Shown here piece after piece: positions 52,491 to 60,210 of a stretch of DNA of 64,000 bases; within the stretch, counting starts at the first letter, position 1, and each line of letters starts with the position of its first letter. The translations under genes were made by a program, and so were the position numbers. The stretch comes from Pseudomonadota bacterium (GTDB lineage Bacteria > Pseudomonadota > Gammaproteobacteria > Burkholderiales > Burkholderiaceae_C): NCBI GenBank assembly GCA_021819435.1, contig JAKARB010000006.1, positions 237,466-301,465 on the forward strand, written 5' to 3'. Below the pieces are notes generated by a model that saw only the letters and a program-made list of their open reading frames with translations, was not told the origin of the DNA and made no database searches.

Positions 52491-52535
52491 TGACAAAGAT
52501 TCTTGTCAGAATAACTTTGACAATGATCCATGTCA
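52491..52535. promoter_or_regulatory. Tandem TetR-type operators in the monooxygenase/tetR intergenic region
   Basis: Two copies of TGACA-N8-TGTCA (52491-52508 and 52518-52535), centres 27 bp apart, both extended as TTTGACA on one side. They fill the AT-rich centre of the 102-bp intergenic region, where both promoters must lie; TTGACA of either copy could double as a -35. Predicted binding sites for the adjacent TetR protein. Confidence 0.75.
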
Positions 52536-52549
52536 ACATAGGGATCTCC

Positions 52550-53200
52550 ATGCCAGCCCCGACGCCCGCCACCGCCCCATCCCCGCGCCGCCGCTACGGC
52601 GGTGTCCTGCCCGAAGAGCGGCAGCGCCTGCGCCGGGCGAAGCTCATCGAAGGCGCCTTCGAGGTGTTCGGCACGAAAGGCTTTCACGCCGCGACGGTGC
52701 GCGAGGTGTGCGTGGCCGCCCACCTGACCGAGCGCTATTTCTACGAGTCATTCAAGACGCTGCCGCAGCTCTTCATGGCCACCTACGGCGAGTTGCGCGA
52801 CCAGCTCATGGCCCGCACCCTGGCCGCGCTGAAAGGCGCCGAGCCCACGCCGCTGGGCATGCTGGAGCCGGCCATCCGCGTGTTCCTGGAGTTCATCCGC
52901 GACGACCCCCGGCGTGGCCGCATCATGCTGGTCGATTCGCTGGCGGTGAACGACGAGGTGGCCGCGCTCAGCGGCGCCACCGCGCGTGACTACTCCAACA
53001 TGATGCGCCAGCACCTGCACCTGCTGCTGCCCCAGGGCAGCGCCGACGAGGTCAACCTGGACCTGCTGGCCGACGGGATGATTGGTTTGAACGTGCTGCT
53101 GGCGGCGCGGTGGATGCAGGATGGGTTTGCGGAGCCGCTGGACAAGGTGGTCAGGACGAACCTGTTGCCGTATCGGGGGTTGCTTGGGTTGAGGGCGTGA
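52550..53200 (+). CDS. TetR-family transcriptional regulator
   Basis: 216 residues. The N-terminal HTH is typical: AKLIEGAFEVFGTKGFHAATVREVCVAAHLTERYFYESFKTLPQLF. The ligand domain is variable, and the C-terminal half resembles other repressors of lipid or alkane catabolism. The ATG at 52550 is 14 bp beyond the second palindrome; the frame is open upstream only through the operators. Expected to repress the monooxygenase operon and itself until a substrate-like ligand binds. Confidence 0.9.
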   Translation: MPAPTPATAPSPRRRYGGVLPEERQRLRRAKLIEGAFEVFGTKGFHAATVREVCVAAHLTERYFYESFKTLPQLFMATYGELRDQLMARTLAALKGAEPTPLGMLEPAIRVFLEFIRDDPRRGRIMLVDSLAVNDEVAALSGATARDYSNMMRQHLHLLLPQGSADEVNLDLLADGMIGLNVLLAARWMQDGFAEPLDKVVRTNLLPYRGLLGLRA

Positions 53201-53774
53201 GGGGGAGGGCGGCTGAACGTCCGGCCATTTGCAGTTGCCGGTGACCGACAGGTTTCGGGAAAATTGATTCGCTGAATGATTTGCGCGAAGCATGGGGCAG
53301 GTCCGTGGACCGCAAGTCAATCCTGTCGAGCCACTCTGATCAGAAGACCGCTGCCGCACCGTGTCACCGACCGGCGTAATGGAGCGAGTCTGAGCTGACT
53401 GAACTGCCTCCTAAATCGATTTGGGACATTTTTACCCTGTGGCTTTTGCCTGGAAAAAGGGGCTGGCCCGCAGGAGATTCGAGATGCATCGCTACCGGCA
53501 GGCCCTGCCGAGCATGCATCGGGCCGACTCCGACCGTCCAAGTTTTCTGCCCCCCACTGGCCCAACTTTGAATCGGCTCCAACGCATCTCATTCACGAAG
53601 TGAAAATCTGCTCATAAGGCCTTGATTTTTATGACACAGCAAGAATGAGGCAAGTCTGAACAAGACTCCTCCATGCACGTTAGGGCCAAATCGGGATGAG
53701 TGATGCCAACATCGTTCGCTGGCGTGAATCGGACCTGACTGAGTAGAATCCCCTGTACTTTGCGTGAAGCGATC
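53201..53774. other. Non-coding stretch, possibly with mobile-element debris
   Basis: 574 bp without a supportable gene, lower in GC than its surroundings. ORFs on both strands are short and have no protein-like composition. The stretch 53420-53590 with ACTGGCCCAACTTTG-type phrases reminds me of insertion-sequence ends, but I cannot name an element. It separates the TetR/monooxygenase block from the LysE and quorum-sensing block and may be an old junction. Confidence 0.35.
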
Positions 53775-54401
53775 ATGGACACGGCCACCTTGCTCCTCTT
53801 CCTGCCCGCCTGCTTCGCGCTGAATCTCGCGCCCGGGCCCAACAACCTGCTTTCGCTGCGCAATGCGAGCCAGCAGGGTCTGCGCACGGCCTGCCTGGCG
53901 GGCACCGGACGCCTCCTCGCCTTCACGTTCATGATCGCGCTAGCGGCCACTGGCCTGGCTGCGGTGCTGCAGGCGTCGGAGGTGGCCTTCCAACTCATCA
54001 AGACTGCGGGAGCCCTCTATTTGTTCGTGCTGGCGGTGCGTTTCTGGAGGGCCCCGGCCGAGGCGCTGGGTCCGGAGGCTTCCGGGAGAATGCTCGGCCT
54101 CGCGGGTCTCGCCAGGCAGGAGTTCCTTGTCGCGGCAGGCAACCCCAAGGCCATCCTCATCTTTACCGCCTTCCTGCCGCAGTTCGTCGACACGAGCCGG
54201 CCGCTGGCCGCCCAGTTCCTGGTGCTGGGAGCCATCTTCCTGGTGCTCGAATGGGTGGCCATCGGTATCTATGGCTACCTCGGGCTCAAGCTGGGCCAGT
54301 GGTTCCGCCGACCGTCCAGCCAGCGCCTGTTCAACCGGGGTTGTGGCGCCTTGATGGCCTTGGCCGGCGCGGGCCTGCTGATGGCGCGCCGGCAGGCTTG
54401 A
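53775..54401 (+). CDS. LysE/RhtB-family amino-acid exporter
   Basis: 208 residues, five or six membrane helices. LAPGPNNLLSLRNASQQGLRTAC is the LysE signature (usually PGP), followed by FQLIKTAGALYLFVLAVRFWRAP and NPKAILIFTAFLPQFVD. Exports amino acids or homoserine-lactone-like compounds in known relatives; substrate here not determinable. It is convergent with luxI (30 bp between stops) and is not clearly part of the quorum-sensing module. Confidence 0.9.
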   Translation: MDTATLLLFLPACFALNLAPGPNNLLSLRNASQQGLRTACLAGTGRLLAFTFMIALAATGLAAVLQASEVAFQLIKTAGALYLFVLAVRFWRAPAEALGPEASGRMLGLAGLARQEFLVAAGNPKAILIFTAFLPQFVDTSRPLAAQFLVLGAIFLVLEWVAIGIYGYLGLKLGQWFRRPSSQRLFNRGCGALMALAGAGLLMARRQA

Positions 54402-54431
54402 CGATCAGGCCGGTCCGCGCGTCGGCCATGC

Positions 54432-55010
54432 TCACGTACCGGGGACGTCAATCCAGCAGGCGATCAGCAACTGGCCTTGCCACGCGACAGGAGGCCCCAC
54501 GCGGTGCGCCGGCACGCCGACACGGCGCAGCAGCCTTTCCATGCCGTAAGGCGACACCGTGATCAGCCTGCGCGCGCCCAGTTGCGCGGCGCGCTCCAGG
54601 ACGGCATGGGCGAACCGCCGGGTATGCGTCATGGACGCCATCTGCCCGGTATCGTCACCCATGACCTCACCCGCCGACGGGGCGCGATTTTCCCAGGTGG
54701 TGAATCGCGACACTTCCCATGTCCCTTCATCCCGGGGAATGGGATGTCCATGGAGTAGAAAAGGGAAGACGTCGTTCAGCAAATTAGGGCCGACCGTAGG
54801 CAGCAACCGCGCGCAGGCGTTGATCCGGCCATCGTCGTGGCGGGCGACGACATATTCAGTATCGTCCCGGTCGAACTCATCCAGTTCCATGCCTTGCGGG
54901 CATCCGAGCTTCCAGCCCAATTGATTGACAAAAACTTCATAACGATAAGCCGACAAATCCCTGAACGTATCGCATGACAATTGGTTTCTGCTGGCGCAAA
55001 TGGCTTTCAT
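54432..55010 (-). CDS. luxI: Acyl-homoserine-lactone synthase (LuxI family)
   Basis: 192 residues. Family residues are in place: YRYEVFVNQLGW (Arg, Phe, Trp), DEFDRDDTEYVVA (Asp pair), ACARLLPT and EVSRFTTW. It joins S-adenosylmethionine with an acyl-ACP to make an N-acyl-homoserine lactone. The acyl chain length cannot be read from sequence. GGGGAGGG lies before the ATG at 55010. A lux box and -10 lie upstream with activator geometry, so it is probably autoinduced. RsaM-like and luxR genes follow on the other side of its promoter. Confidence 0.95.
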   Translation of the reverse strand: MKAICASRNQLSCDTFRDLSAYRYEVFVNQLGWKLGCPQGMELDEFDRDDTEYVVARHDDGRINACARLLPTVGPNLLNDVFPFLLHGHPIPRDEGTWEVSRFTTWENRAPSAGEVMGDDTGQMASMTHTRRFAHAVLERAAQLGARRLITVSPYGMERLLRRVGVPAHRVGPPVAWQGQLLIACWIDVPGT

Positions 55011-55032
55011 GGTCCCTCCCCTTTTGGAGGTC

Positions 55033-55080
55033 ATTCCATCCGACAAGCCGCACCGGCTCAACTGAAACTAGTTACAGTTG
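55033..55080 (-). promoter_or_regulatory. lux box and -10 of the luxI promoter
   Basis: The palindrome CAACTG-N10-CAGTTG (55059-55080) has inner CTAG symmetry; on the minus strand the core is CTGTAACTAGTTTCAG. A -10 TGGAAT lies at 55033-55038. The start predicted from it (about 55026) puts the box centre (55069.5) at about -43, the class II LuxR activation position. Confidence 0.78.
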
Positions 55081-55104
55081 CCTTCTCGTCTGATTTGTGG
55101 GGCA

Positions 55105-55551
55105 TCAATGCACGTTGTTCGCCAGCCCTTTTTTTGCAACAACTTCGCTCAATTGTGTGAAATCCATACGCAACATCTTCGCGACGAAGGTCCGCCATGG
55201 GTGTGTCTGCAGCCATGTCCTCAAATGAAGATCAGACAAGGCTCGACCCAGATCGTCTTGTCGCCTGTTCACCAGCATGAGGTTGCTGCGAACGTCCCAG
55301 GGAGCCAGTCGTAATTCATGGGCATCCTCGCTGGCATACCAGTCCCAGCCGACAGAAAGCCCTAGACGCTCTACAAACCATTCTGTATAACCTGCCATGG
55401 AGTGAGGGATATCCAGCCCCTTGAGCGCTGCTTCTACACTGAGGTCCCGCGCTGTCATCAAATGATGCAGCGGCAGAATATGAAGTTCCAGATCCGTCAT
55501 GCGGAGATAACCATCCGCATGGTTGGCCGCGAGTTGGGTTTTCTGATGCAT
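55105..55551 (-). CDS. RsaM-like (DUF4902-type) quorum-sensing modulator
   Basis: 148 residues. DGYLRMTDLELHILPLHHL at the N-terminus and the central AGYTEWFVERLGLSVGWDWY match my recollection of RsaM, the small protein encoded between the luxI and luxR homologues in Burkholderia and some Pseudomonas, where it lowers AHL output. Position here, between luxI and luxR, is the same. No DNA-binding motif is visible. There is no strong Shine-Dalgarno before the ATG at 55551; an in-frame ATG 17 codons later is another possible start. Confidence 0.75.
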   Translation of the reverse strand: MHQKTQLAANHADGYLRMTDLELHILPLHHLMTARDLSVEAALKGLDIPHSMAGYTEWFVERLGLSVGWDWYASEDAHELRLAPWDVRSNLMLVNRRQDDLGRALSDLHLRTWLQTHPWRTFVAKMLRMDFTQLSEVVAKKGLANNVH

Positions 55552-55617
55552 GGCGAAATGCTAAGGCATCGACGCCAGATGTGCGATTGTTATATTTAAC
55601 AGGTTCAGGGGATTTAC

Positions 55618-56328
55618 ATGCACGCGACGACTCAAGCACTGATGGAAAACATCCTGCGCCCGCAGGAAACGGACAGGCTCATCGCGCATTGCTCATCCAT
55701 TGCCGATCATCTCGGCTTCGATTACTTTGCATATGGTTTGCGTAGTCCGCTGCCCATCAGCAGCCCGCGCATGGAAATGCTGGGCAATTACCCTGACGCG
55801 TGGCAGGAGCGGTACAAACGACGGAAATACGCAGACATCGATCCGGCCGTGCGCCACTGCGTGAACACGCCCGTGCCACTGCTGTGGAGCTGCGAGACTT
55901 TCCAAGTGAAGGACTTCGCCGAAGAAGCGATCGCGCACGGCATCCGGCACGGTGTTTCGGTCTGCGTGCGCGACGCACAGGGTTACCTGGGCATGCTCAC
56001 GCTGGCCCGGGACGCCCGCCCCTGCTCGGCACAGGAGTTCTCGCAACTCAAGAGCGCCTTCGCACTGATGGGGCAGACGGCCCACGCGGCACTGTCGGAG
56101 CGGCTGCGGCAGGATACCGTCGCAGCGCCCATTCAGGAACTTAGCAGCCGTGAGCGCGAGGTGCTCATGTGGACGGCCGAAGGCAAGACCGCCGAAGAAG
56201 TAGCGCTCATCATGGACATCACCAAACGGACGGTCAATTTCCACATCACCAACTGCGTGACGAAGCTGGACGCGTCCAACAAGCTGCACGCGGCGGTCAA
56301 GGCCGCGATGCTGGGCCTATTGAGTTGA
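55618..56328 (+). CDS. luxR: LuxR-family AHL-responsive transcriptional regulator
   Basis: 236 residues. The autoinducer-binding domain (about 15-165) has the conserved ligand residues YPDAWQERYKRRKYADIDPAV (Trp, Tyr, Asp, Pro), LLWS (Trp) and the Gly-rich GVSVCVRDAQGYLG. The C-terminal GerE HTH follows: LSSREREVLMWTAEGKTAEEVALIMDITKRTVNFHI. GGGGA precedes the ATG by about six bases. The promoter lies in the 66-bp gap shared with the RsaM-like gene (AT-rich TTATATTTAAC). Its targets are probably luxI and the biosynthetic operon, both with lux boxes. Confidence 0.95.
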   Translation: MHATTQALMENILRPQETDRLIAHCSSIADHLGFDYFAYGLRSPLPISSPRMEMLGNYPDAWQERYKRRKYADIDPAVRHCVNTPVPLLWSCETFQVKDFAEEAIAHGIRHGVSVCVRDAQGYLGMLTLARDARPCSAQEFSQLKSAFALMGQTAHAALSERLRQDTVAAPIQELSSREREVLMWTAEGKTAEEVALIMDITKRTVNFHITNCVTKLDASNKLHAAVKAAMLGLLS

Positions 56329-56492
56329 GGCGCGGACGAAGGCGCCGATGTCGTCCGACTGGCGCAGCGTCAATGGATGCCAGGGCAGCAAGCCATGCCG
56401 CGACGTTAAGCCATCGGGCCTTCGGCGGTCGCGGCCAGGGCCAGCCTGTCGCCCCCAGCCTCTTCCCGCATCGATGCCATGCGCGCTTCGCC

Positions 56493-56684
56493 TCAGAGCG
56501 CCGCCATCACGCCGCGCACTTTCGTCCGCATCTGGCCCAGCGTGGCGCAGCGGGCGTCGAGAATGCGCTGTTTGAGCACTTCGTCCATGCCGTCTTCGCG
56601 GTCTAGGAAGGCCGCGAGGTTCTGCACGTACTGGTCTGCGGAAGTTGATGATGAATGTGCGCCGAAAGTGCGTCTCGCCTGCAC
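56493..56684 (-). CDS. Possible small gene at the 3' end of the biosynthetic operon
   Basis: 63 residues from a GTG with AAGGA nine bases upstream. Helical, no known domain (QYVQNLAAFLDREDGMDEVLKQRILDARCATLGQMRTKV). The frame continues open upstream to the end of the YbaK gene with no ATG, so it could also be a decayed C-terminus of a longer gene. It lies 44 bp after the YbaK stop, on the same strand. The next 164 bp to the luxR stop show nothing. Confidence 0.4.
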   Translation of the reverse strand: MQARRTFGAHSSSTSADQYVQNLAAFLDREDGMDEVLKQRILDARCATLGQMRTKVRGVMAAL

Positions 56685-56728
56685 GCCCTCGATTCCTTCA
56701 TCGAAATTGCCATCAATCGCAGGGCGCC

Positions 56729-57202
56729 TCAGCGCCGGATGCGCGCGATGCGGGCCTCGTTCAAGGCCAGCAGATCGGCGATGCAGATGTGCACGAGCGA
56801 GCGGACCGATCCGCCTCCGGTGTAAACCATGCGCCAGGGCTCATGGAGTCTGTCGTCGAGCACATAGCGGGCATCGAAGCCGAACGAGGGCATGCCGCCC
56901 GGTGGAAAACCCGACAAGGCGACCATCTCGCCGGCCTCGGCCAGGCGCAACGCGGGGCAGTCGAGGATGCGCGCGGTGCGGGACACGCTGGCGCGGTCCT
57001 CTCCCCCGACGATGGCCAGCACCGCACGGCCCGAAGCGTCGACCATGAAGATGTTCTTGACGAAATCGCGTGCGCTGCCGCTGACGGCCAGCGCGGCTTC
57101 GTCGACGCTCTTGCAGCTCACGTCGAAGCGCAGGTGGCGCGCACGCCCCTGGCAACGCGACAGCAGCGCGATGACCCGCTCTTCAGCTTGTGCGTCGTTC
57201 AT
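56729..57202 (-). CDS. YbaK/ProX-type aminoacyl-tRNA deacylase-fold protein
   Basis: 157 residues. YbaK fold: DFVKNIFMVDASGRAVLAIVGGEDRASV (a Lys for tRNA-ester chemistry in relatives), ALSGFPPGGMPSFGFDARYVLDDRL and the C-terminal YTGGGSVRSLVHICIADLLAL. Relatives clear mischarged Ala-, Cys- or Ser-tRNAs. In this operon it might hydrolyse an aminoacyl thioester or ester, or protect against a non-protein amino acid product; this is speculation. The ATG overlaps the reductase stop by 4 bp, so it belongs to the operon. Confidence 0.8.
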   Translation of the reverse strand: MNDAQAEERVIALLSRCQGRARHLRFDVSCKSVDEAALAVSGSARDFVKNIFMVDASGRAVLAIVGGEDRASVSRTARILDCPALRLAEAGEMVALSGFPPGGMPSFGFDARYVLDDRLHEPWRMVYTGGGSVRSLVHICIADLLALNEARIARIRR

Positions 57203-57975
57203 GCGCCCATGATGCAGTAGCCCGCGTCGGCATGCACGATCTGGCCGGTGATGCCCCCGGACCATGGCGAGGCCAGGAAGCCTGCCGTCGCGGCGATGTC
57301 GTCGAGCGTGGGCAGGGGCTTGAGCGCCGCGCGCGCCTCGTATTGGCCGCGCAAGGCTTCGTACCCTGGATTGGACAGGGCCGAGGCGCTCGCGAACGGC
57401 GAGGCGCTGACGGCGTTGACGCGCACGCCGCGCGGCCCGAGTTCGGCCGCGAGATGGCGCACGCCGGCCTCGACGCCCGCCTTGCACAGACCGAGCAGCT
57501 CGTAGCCCGGCACGGCCCGCTCGGACGACAGGTAGGAGAAGGTGACGATGGCAGCGCCAGGCGACAGCATGGGGCCCAGCAGGCGCACGCTGTTGATCAG
57601 GCTATAGACCGAGATGTCCATGGCGGCGAGGAAGTCCTGCCTGGCCACGCTGCTCAGGCCCTCGCCCGGCTGGCCGCCGCGCGCAGCCGACACGCAGTGG
57701 ACGATGAAGTCGAGCCCCTGCAGGTGGGTCTCCACGGCATCGCGCAGCGCCTGGCCCTGCGCATCGTCGCGCACGTCGTGCGGCAACACGAACGCTGGCC
57801 GCATGGCCTCGACGGCCTGCATGGCCATCCGCGCGCGGCGATCGTCGGCGGCCGAAGGCTCGAACGTGAAGGCCAGGCGCGCGCCCTGTTCATGAAAAAA
57901 ACGGCCGCATGCGGCCGCCAGCGAGCGCTTGTTCAACAAGCCCAGGATCAGACCCTTCTTACCCTCAAACAGCAT
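57199..57975 (-). CDS. FabI-like enoyl-ACP reductase
   Basis: 258 residues. Divergent SDR of the FabI type: KKGLILGLLNKRSLAAACGRFF (non-canonical cofactor loop), HCVSAARGG, SYLSSERAVPGYELLGLCKAGVEA with Tyr148, Tyr158 and Lys165 spaced exactly as in FabI, and the closing NAVSASPFASASAL. It would reduce a 2-enoyl-ACP with NAD(P)H. A second copy beside the housekeeping FabI is expected for a dedicated pathway. The start overlaps the ketosynthase-like gene by 11 bp. Confidence 0.87.
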   Translation of the reverse strand: MLFEGKKGLILGLLNKRSLAAACGRFFHEQGARLAFTFEPSAADDRRARMAMQAVEAMRPAFVLPHDVRDDAQGQALRDAVETHLQGLDFIVHCVSAARGGQPGEGLSSVARQDFLAAMDISVYSLINSVRLLGPMLSPGAAIVTFSYLSSERAVPGYELLGLCKAGVEAGVRHLAAELGPRGVRVNAVSASPFASASALSNPGYEALRGQYEARAALKPLPTLDDIAATAGFLASPWSGGITGQIVHADAGYCIMGA

Positions 57976-58531
57976 GCATGACGCTCCGTTGGCTCGATGA
58001 ATCGGGGCGGTCCAGCCAGCCGGACAGCGGCGCCAGACCCAGATCCGGCCAGTGCCCTGCATCGTCCCGTGAGACAAGTGCGGCGAAAGTATGGGCTCGG
58101 CCATCCAGGCTGTCGCCCCCCAGCAGGACCAGCTCGGCCGTCGGCAGCATCTGCACGAAGCCTTGCAAGGCGGTGCGCACCACCGCGCCGTCGCCGGCAT
58201 GCAGGATGGTGAAGGTGGGCCCGTGGGCGCCGAGCGCCATGGCCGCGTAGGTGGCCATCATCTGTGGGCCGGCCCTGACGAAGAAGGCATGGCGCGCACG
58301 GTCCTGTGCAATGCCATCGGCCACCTTTGCGACATGGCTGTGGCAACCCGATCGGCTCAGCGCCACCACGGCACAGTCGCGTGCGCTGGCCAGCGCATGA
58401 CGCACCATCAGGGCCCACAGCCTGGCCAGCATGTGGCCAACCAGCGGGTCGTGCCGAACGTCGGGCAGGGCGAAGCCGTGATCAGCCTTGTCAGCCAGCG
58501 CATGGTGTTCTTCACAGAAGACGATGGGCAT
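57965..58531 (-). CDS. Ketosynthase-like half protein without catalytic Cys
   Basis: 188 residues. Resembles the beta-ketoacyl-synthase-like N-terminal domain seen in aryl-polyene and related clusters (for example VVALSRSGCHSHVAKVADG, AGPQMMATYAAMALGAHGPTFTIL and LVLLGGDSLDGRAH). It has about half a ketosynthase and no active-site Cys-His-His, so it may act as a chain-length factor or dimer partner for the full ketosynthase encoded just upstream (20-bp overlap). The assignment rests on fold-like phrases and neighbourhood; I am moderately sure. Confidence 0.65.
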   Translation of the reverse strand: MPIVFCEEHHALADKADHGFALPDVRHDPLVGHMLARLWALMVRHALASARDCAVVALSRSGCHSHVAKVADGIAQDRARHAFFVRAGPQMMATYAAMALGAHGPTFTILHAGDGAVVRTALQGFVQMLPTAELVLLGGDSLDGRAHTFAALVSRDDAGHWPDLGLAPLSGWLDRPDSSSQRSVMHAV

Positions 58532-59657
58532 ACGTCTCTCCCGGTTCGGGGCGGTGCAGGACGACCGCCGAGTTCACACCGCCGAAACCGCAGGTGACCG
58601 ACATGGCCGCGCGCCGGCCCGGCGGCAGGGGCCTGCGCTCACGCGACACCCGCAGACGCAGGTCAGCGTCCTGCCGCATCAAGCCGGGTGTGGGCGGGCA
58701 GATGCCATCACGCAGCGCCCAGTTCGCCACGACCAGCTCGATCAGGCCCGTCGCGCCGAGGCAATGCCCGAAGGCGCCCTTGCTGCCGCTGACCAGGATG
58801 CTGTCCAACGCCTCATCGCCCAGCGCCAGCCGCAGCGCCCCCGCCTCGGCCTGGTCACTCAGGCGCGTGCCGCTGCCATGGGCGTTGATGTAGCCGAGCC
58901 CGTGCGCGCCAATGCCGGCCACGGCCTGCGACATCGCGCGCGCCGCATGTTCTCCGCTCATGTCCGGCGCGACGATGTCCGCCGCGTCGCACGACATGCC
59001 GACACCGGCCACGCGCGTGACGTCGGTATCTTGTGCAACGCTGTCCGAGGCGGCCAGCACCATGCAGGCCGCGCCTTCGCCGAAGGACGTGCCCGAGCGG
59101 TCGCGATCGAAAGGCCGGCAGCGGTCGCCCGTCTGCGTGCCAAGCGCCACGTGCTGCAGCACCTTGCCGCGCGGCAGCGAATCGAAGGCCAGCACGCCGA
59201 CCTTGCGTGCCTGCCCGGATCGGATGGCCGCGTGGGCAATGATCAACGCATCGGTGCCGCTCGAACATGCGCTGGAGACAAGCAACGCGCTGGCTCGAAG
59301 CAAAGGTGCGCGGCGGGCCAGCACCGCGTCCAGCACAGCTGCCGGCCGCCCCGCATGAAGCCCGGTCAGATCGCCCAGGCTGCATGCGGCCACCAGCATG
59401 TCCCAGGATTCGGCATCCGCGGGCACGATGTGGTCGAAGGCCATGTCCAGGATGGGCGCAAGCCTGCTTTCCTCGCCCTCTACATCGGTCAGACGGCCAA
59501 CATGCCCGGCAGCATGGCCCAGTTCGTCGTCCCAGAAATCCGTGGCCCGCGACAATCCGGACCCGCCTGCGAGCAGCGCCTGCCAGGCCGCCTCGCCATG
59601 GCCCAGGCAGGTGAGCAGGTCTGCATGCGTGACGACGGCGTCAGAAGCCGATGCCAT
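58512..59657 (-). CDS. Beta-ketoacyl-ACP synthase
   Basis: 381 residues. Catalytic Cys131 in SSACSSGTDAL, His260 in YINAHGSGT, Lys293 and His298 in SGSKGAFGHCLGATG: a complete KAS I/II triad. It is shorter than FabF (about 410) at the N-terminus. It would extend an acyl starter with malonyl-ACP. The gene overlaps both neighbours (17 and 20 bp). Its partner ACP is encoded three genes upstream. No ketoreductase is encoded in the operon. Confidence 0.92.
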   Translation of the reverse strand: MASASDAVVTHADLLTCLGHGEAAWQALLAGGSGLSRATDFWDDELGHAAGHVGRLTDVEGEESRLAPILDMAFDHIVPADAESWDMLVAACSLGDLTGLHAGRPAAVLDAVLARRAPLLRASALLVSSACSSGTDALIIAHAAIRSGQARKVGVLAFDSLPRGKVLQHVALGTQTGDRCRPFDRDRSGTSFGEGAACMVLAASDSVAQDTDVTRVAGVGMSCDAADIVAPDMSGEHAARAMSQAVAGIGAHGLGYINAHGSGTRLSDQAEAGALRLALGDEALDSILVSGSKGAFGHCLGATGLIELVVANWALRDGICPPTPGLMRQDADLRLRVSRERRPLPPGRRAAMSVTCGFGGVNSAVVLHRPEPGETYAHRLL

Positions 59658-60210
59658 CGTAGACCTTGCGTTTGACCCGGATCAGCTCCGCGTGCCCCGT
59701 CATGGCGGGCCTGAAGGTCAGGCCGTAGCGGTTGGGCTTGCCGTACATGTCGAAGCCGCGCACGCGCGCTTCGAAATCGAAACCGATGGCGTGCGCGCCC
59801 TTGCCGTCCGTCCGCCACACGGCAATGTCGATGAGGCTGCCTGGCGGCACCGGATGCCCCATCTCCAGCTTCATGGAAGCCACGGCGGTCATCTCCTGCT
59901 GCGGCCCCTCACCTTCCAGCGGACGCGTGGTGCCCAGGAAGAGCACGATGCCGAGCTGGATGATGTCCTGAGCCAGGCTCGTTCCGGGATAGATGGCCGC
60001 GTCCTCAAAATGGCCCTCGAAGGCGGGATGGGATGATGACACGGCCCTGACCGCATGCAGCCAGCCGTCATCGAAGTTGTGCTTGAGCACCTGGTCCACG
60101 CCGATCATCGGATGGCGGTGGCGCAGGTATCTCTTCAAGGCCGTGTGGGCGATCGGCCCGTGGCTGATCTCGTCATAGCGTCGGACGATGTCTTCAAAGC
60201 ACGGTGTCAT
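59641..60210 (-). CDS. FabZ/FabA-like hotdog dehydratase with altered catalytic residue
   Basis: 189 residues. Hotdog fold with HRHPMIGVDQVL and HPAFEGHFEDAAIYPGTSLAQDIIQLG: the FabZ pattern including the catalytic His (His67 in GHF). The catalytic Glu of FabZ (LEA.AQ) aligns with Gln81, followed by Asp82. It may dehydrate 3-hydroxyacyl-ACP using Asp82, or act on another acyl intermediate. The N-terminal 30 residues are extra. Overlaps neighbours by 17 bp on each side. Confidence 0.75.
   Translation of the reverse strand: MTPCFEDIVRRYDEISHGPIAHTALKRYLRHRHPMIGVDQVLKHNFDDGWLHAVRAVSSSHPAFEGHFEDAAIYPGTSLAQDIIQLGIVLFLGTTRPLEGEGPQQEMTAVASMKLEMGHPVPPGSLIDIAVWRTDGKGAHAIGFDFEARVRGFDMYGKPNRYGLTFRPAMTGHAELIRVKRKVYDGIGF

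Noticed and set aside
53317..53592. Short minus-strand frames in the non-coding gap
   Set aside because: No ribosome site, no protein-like composition and no recognisable family.
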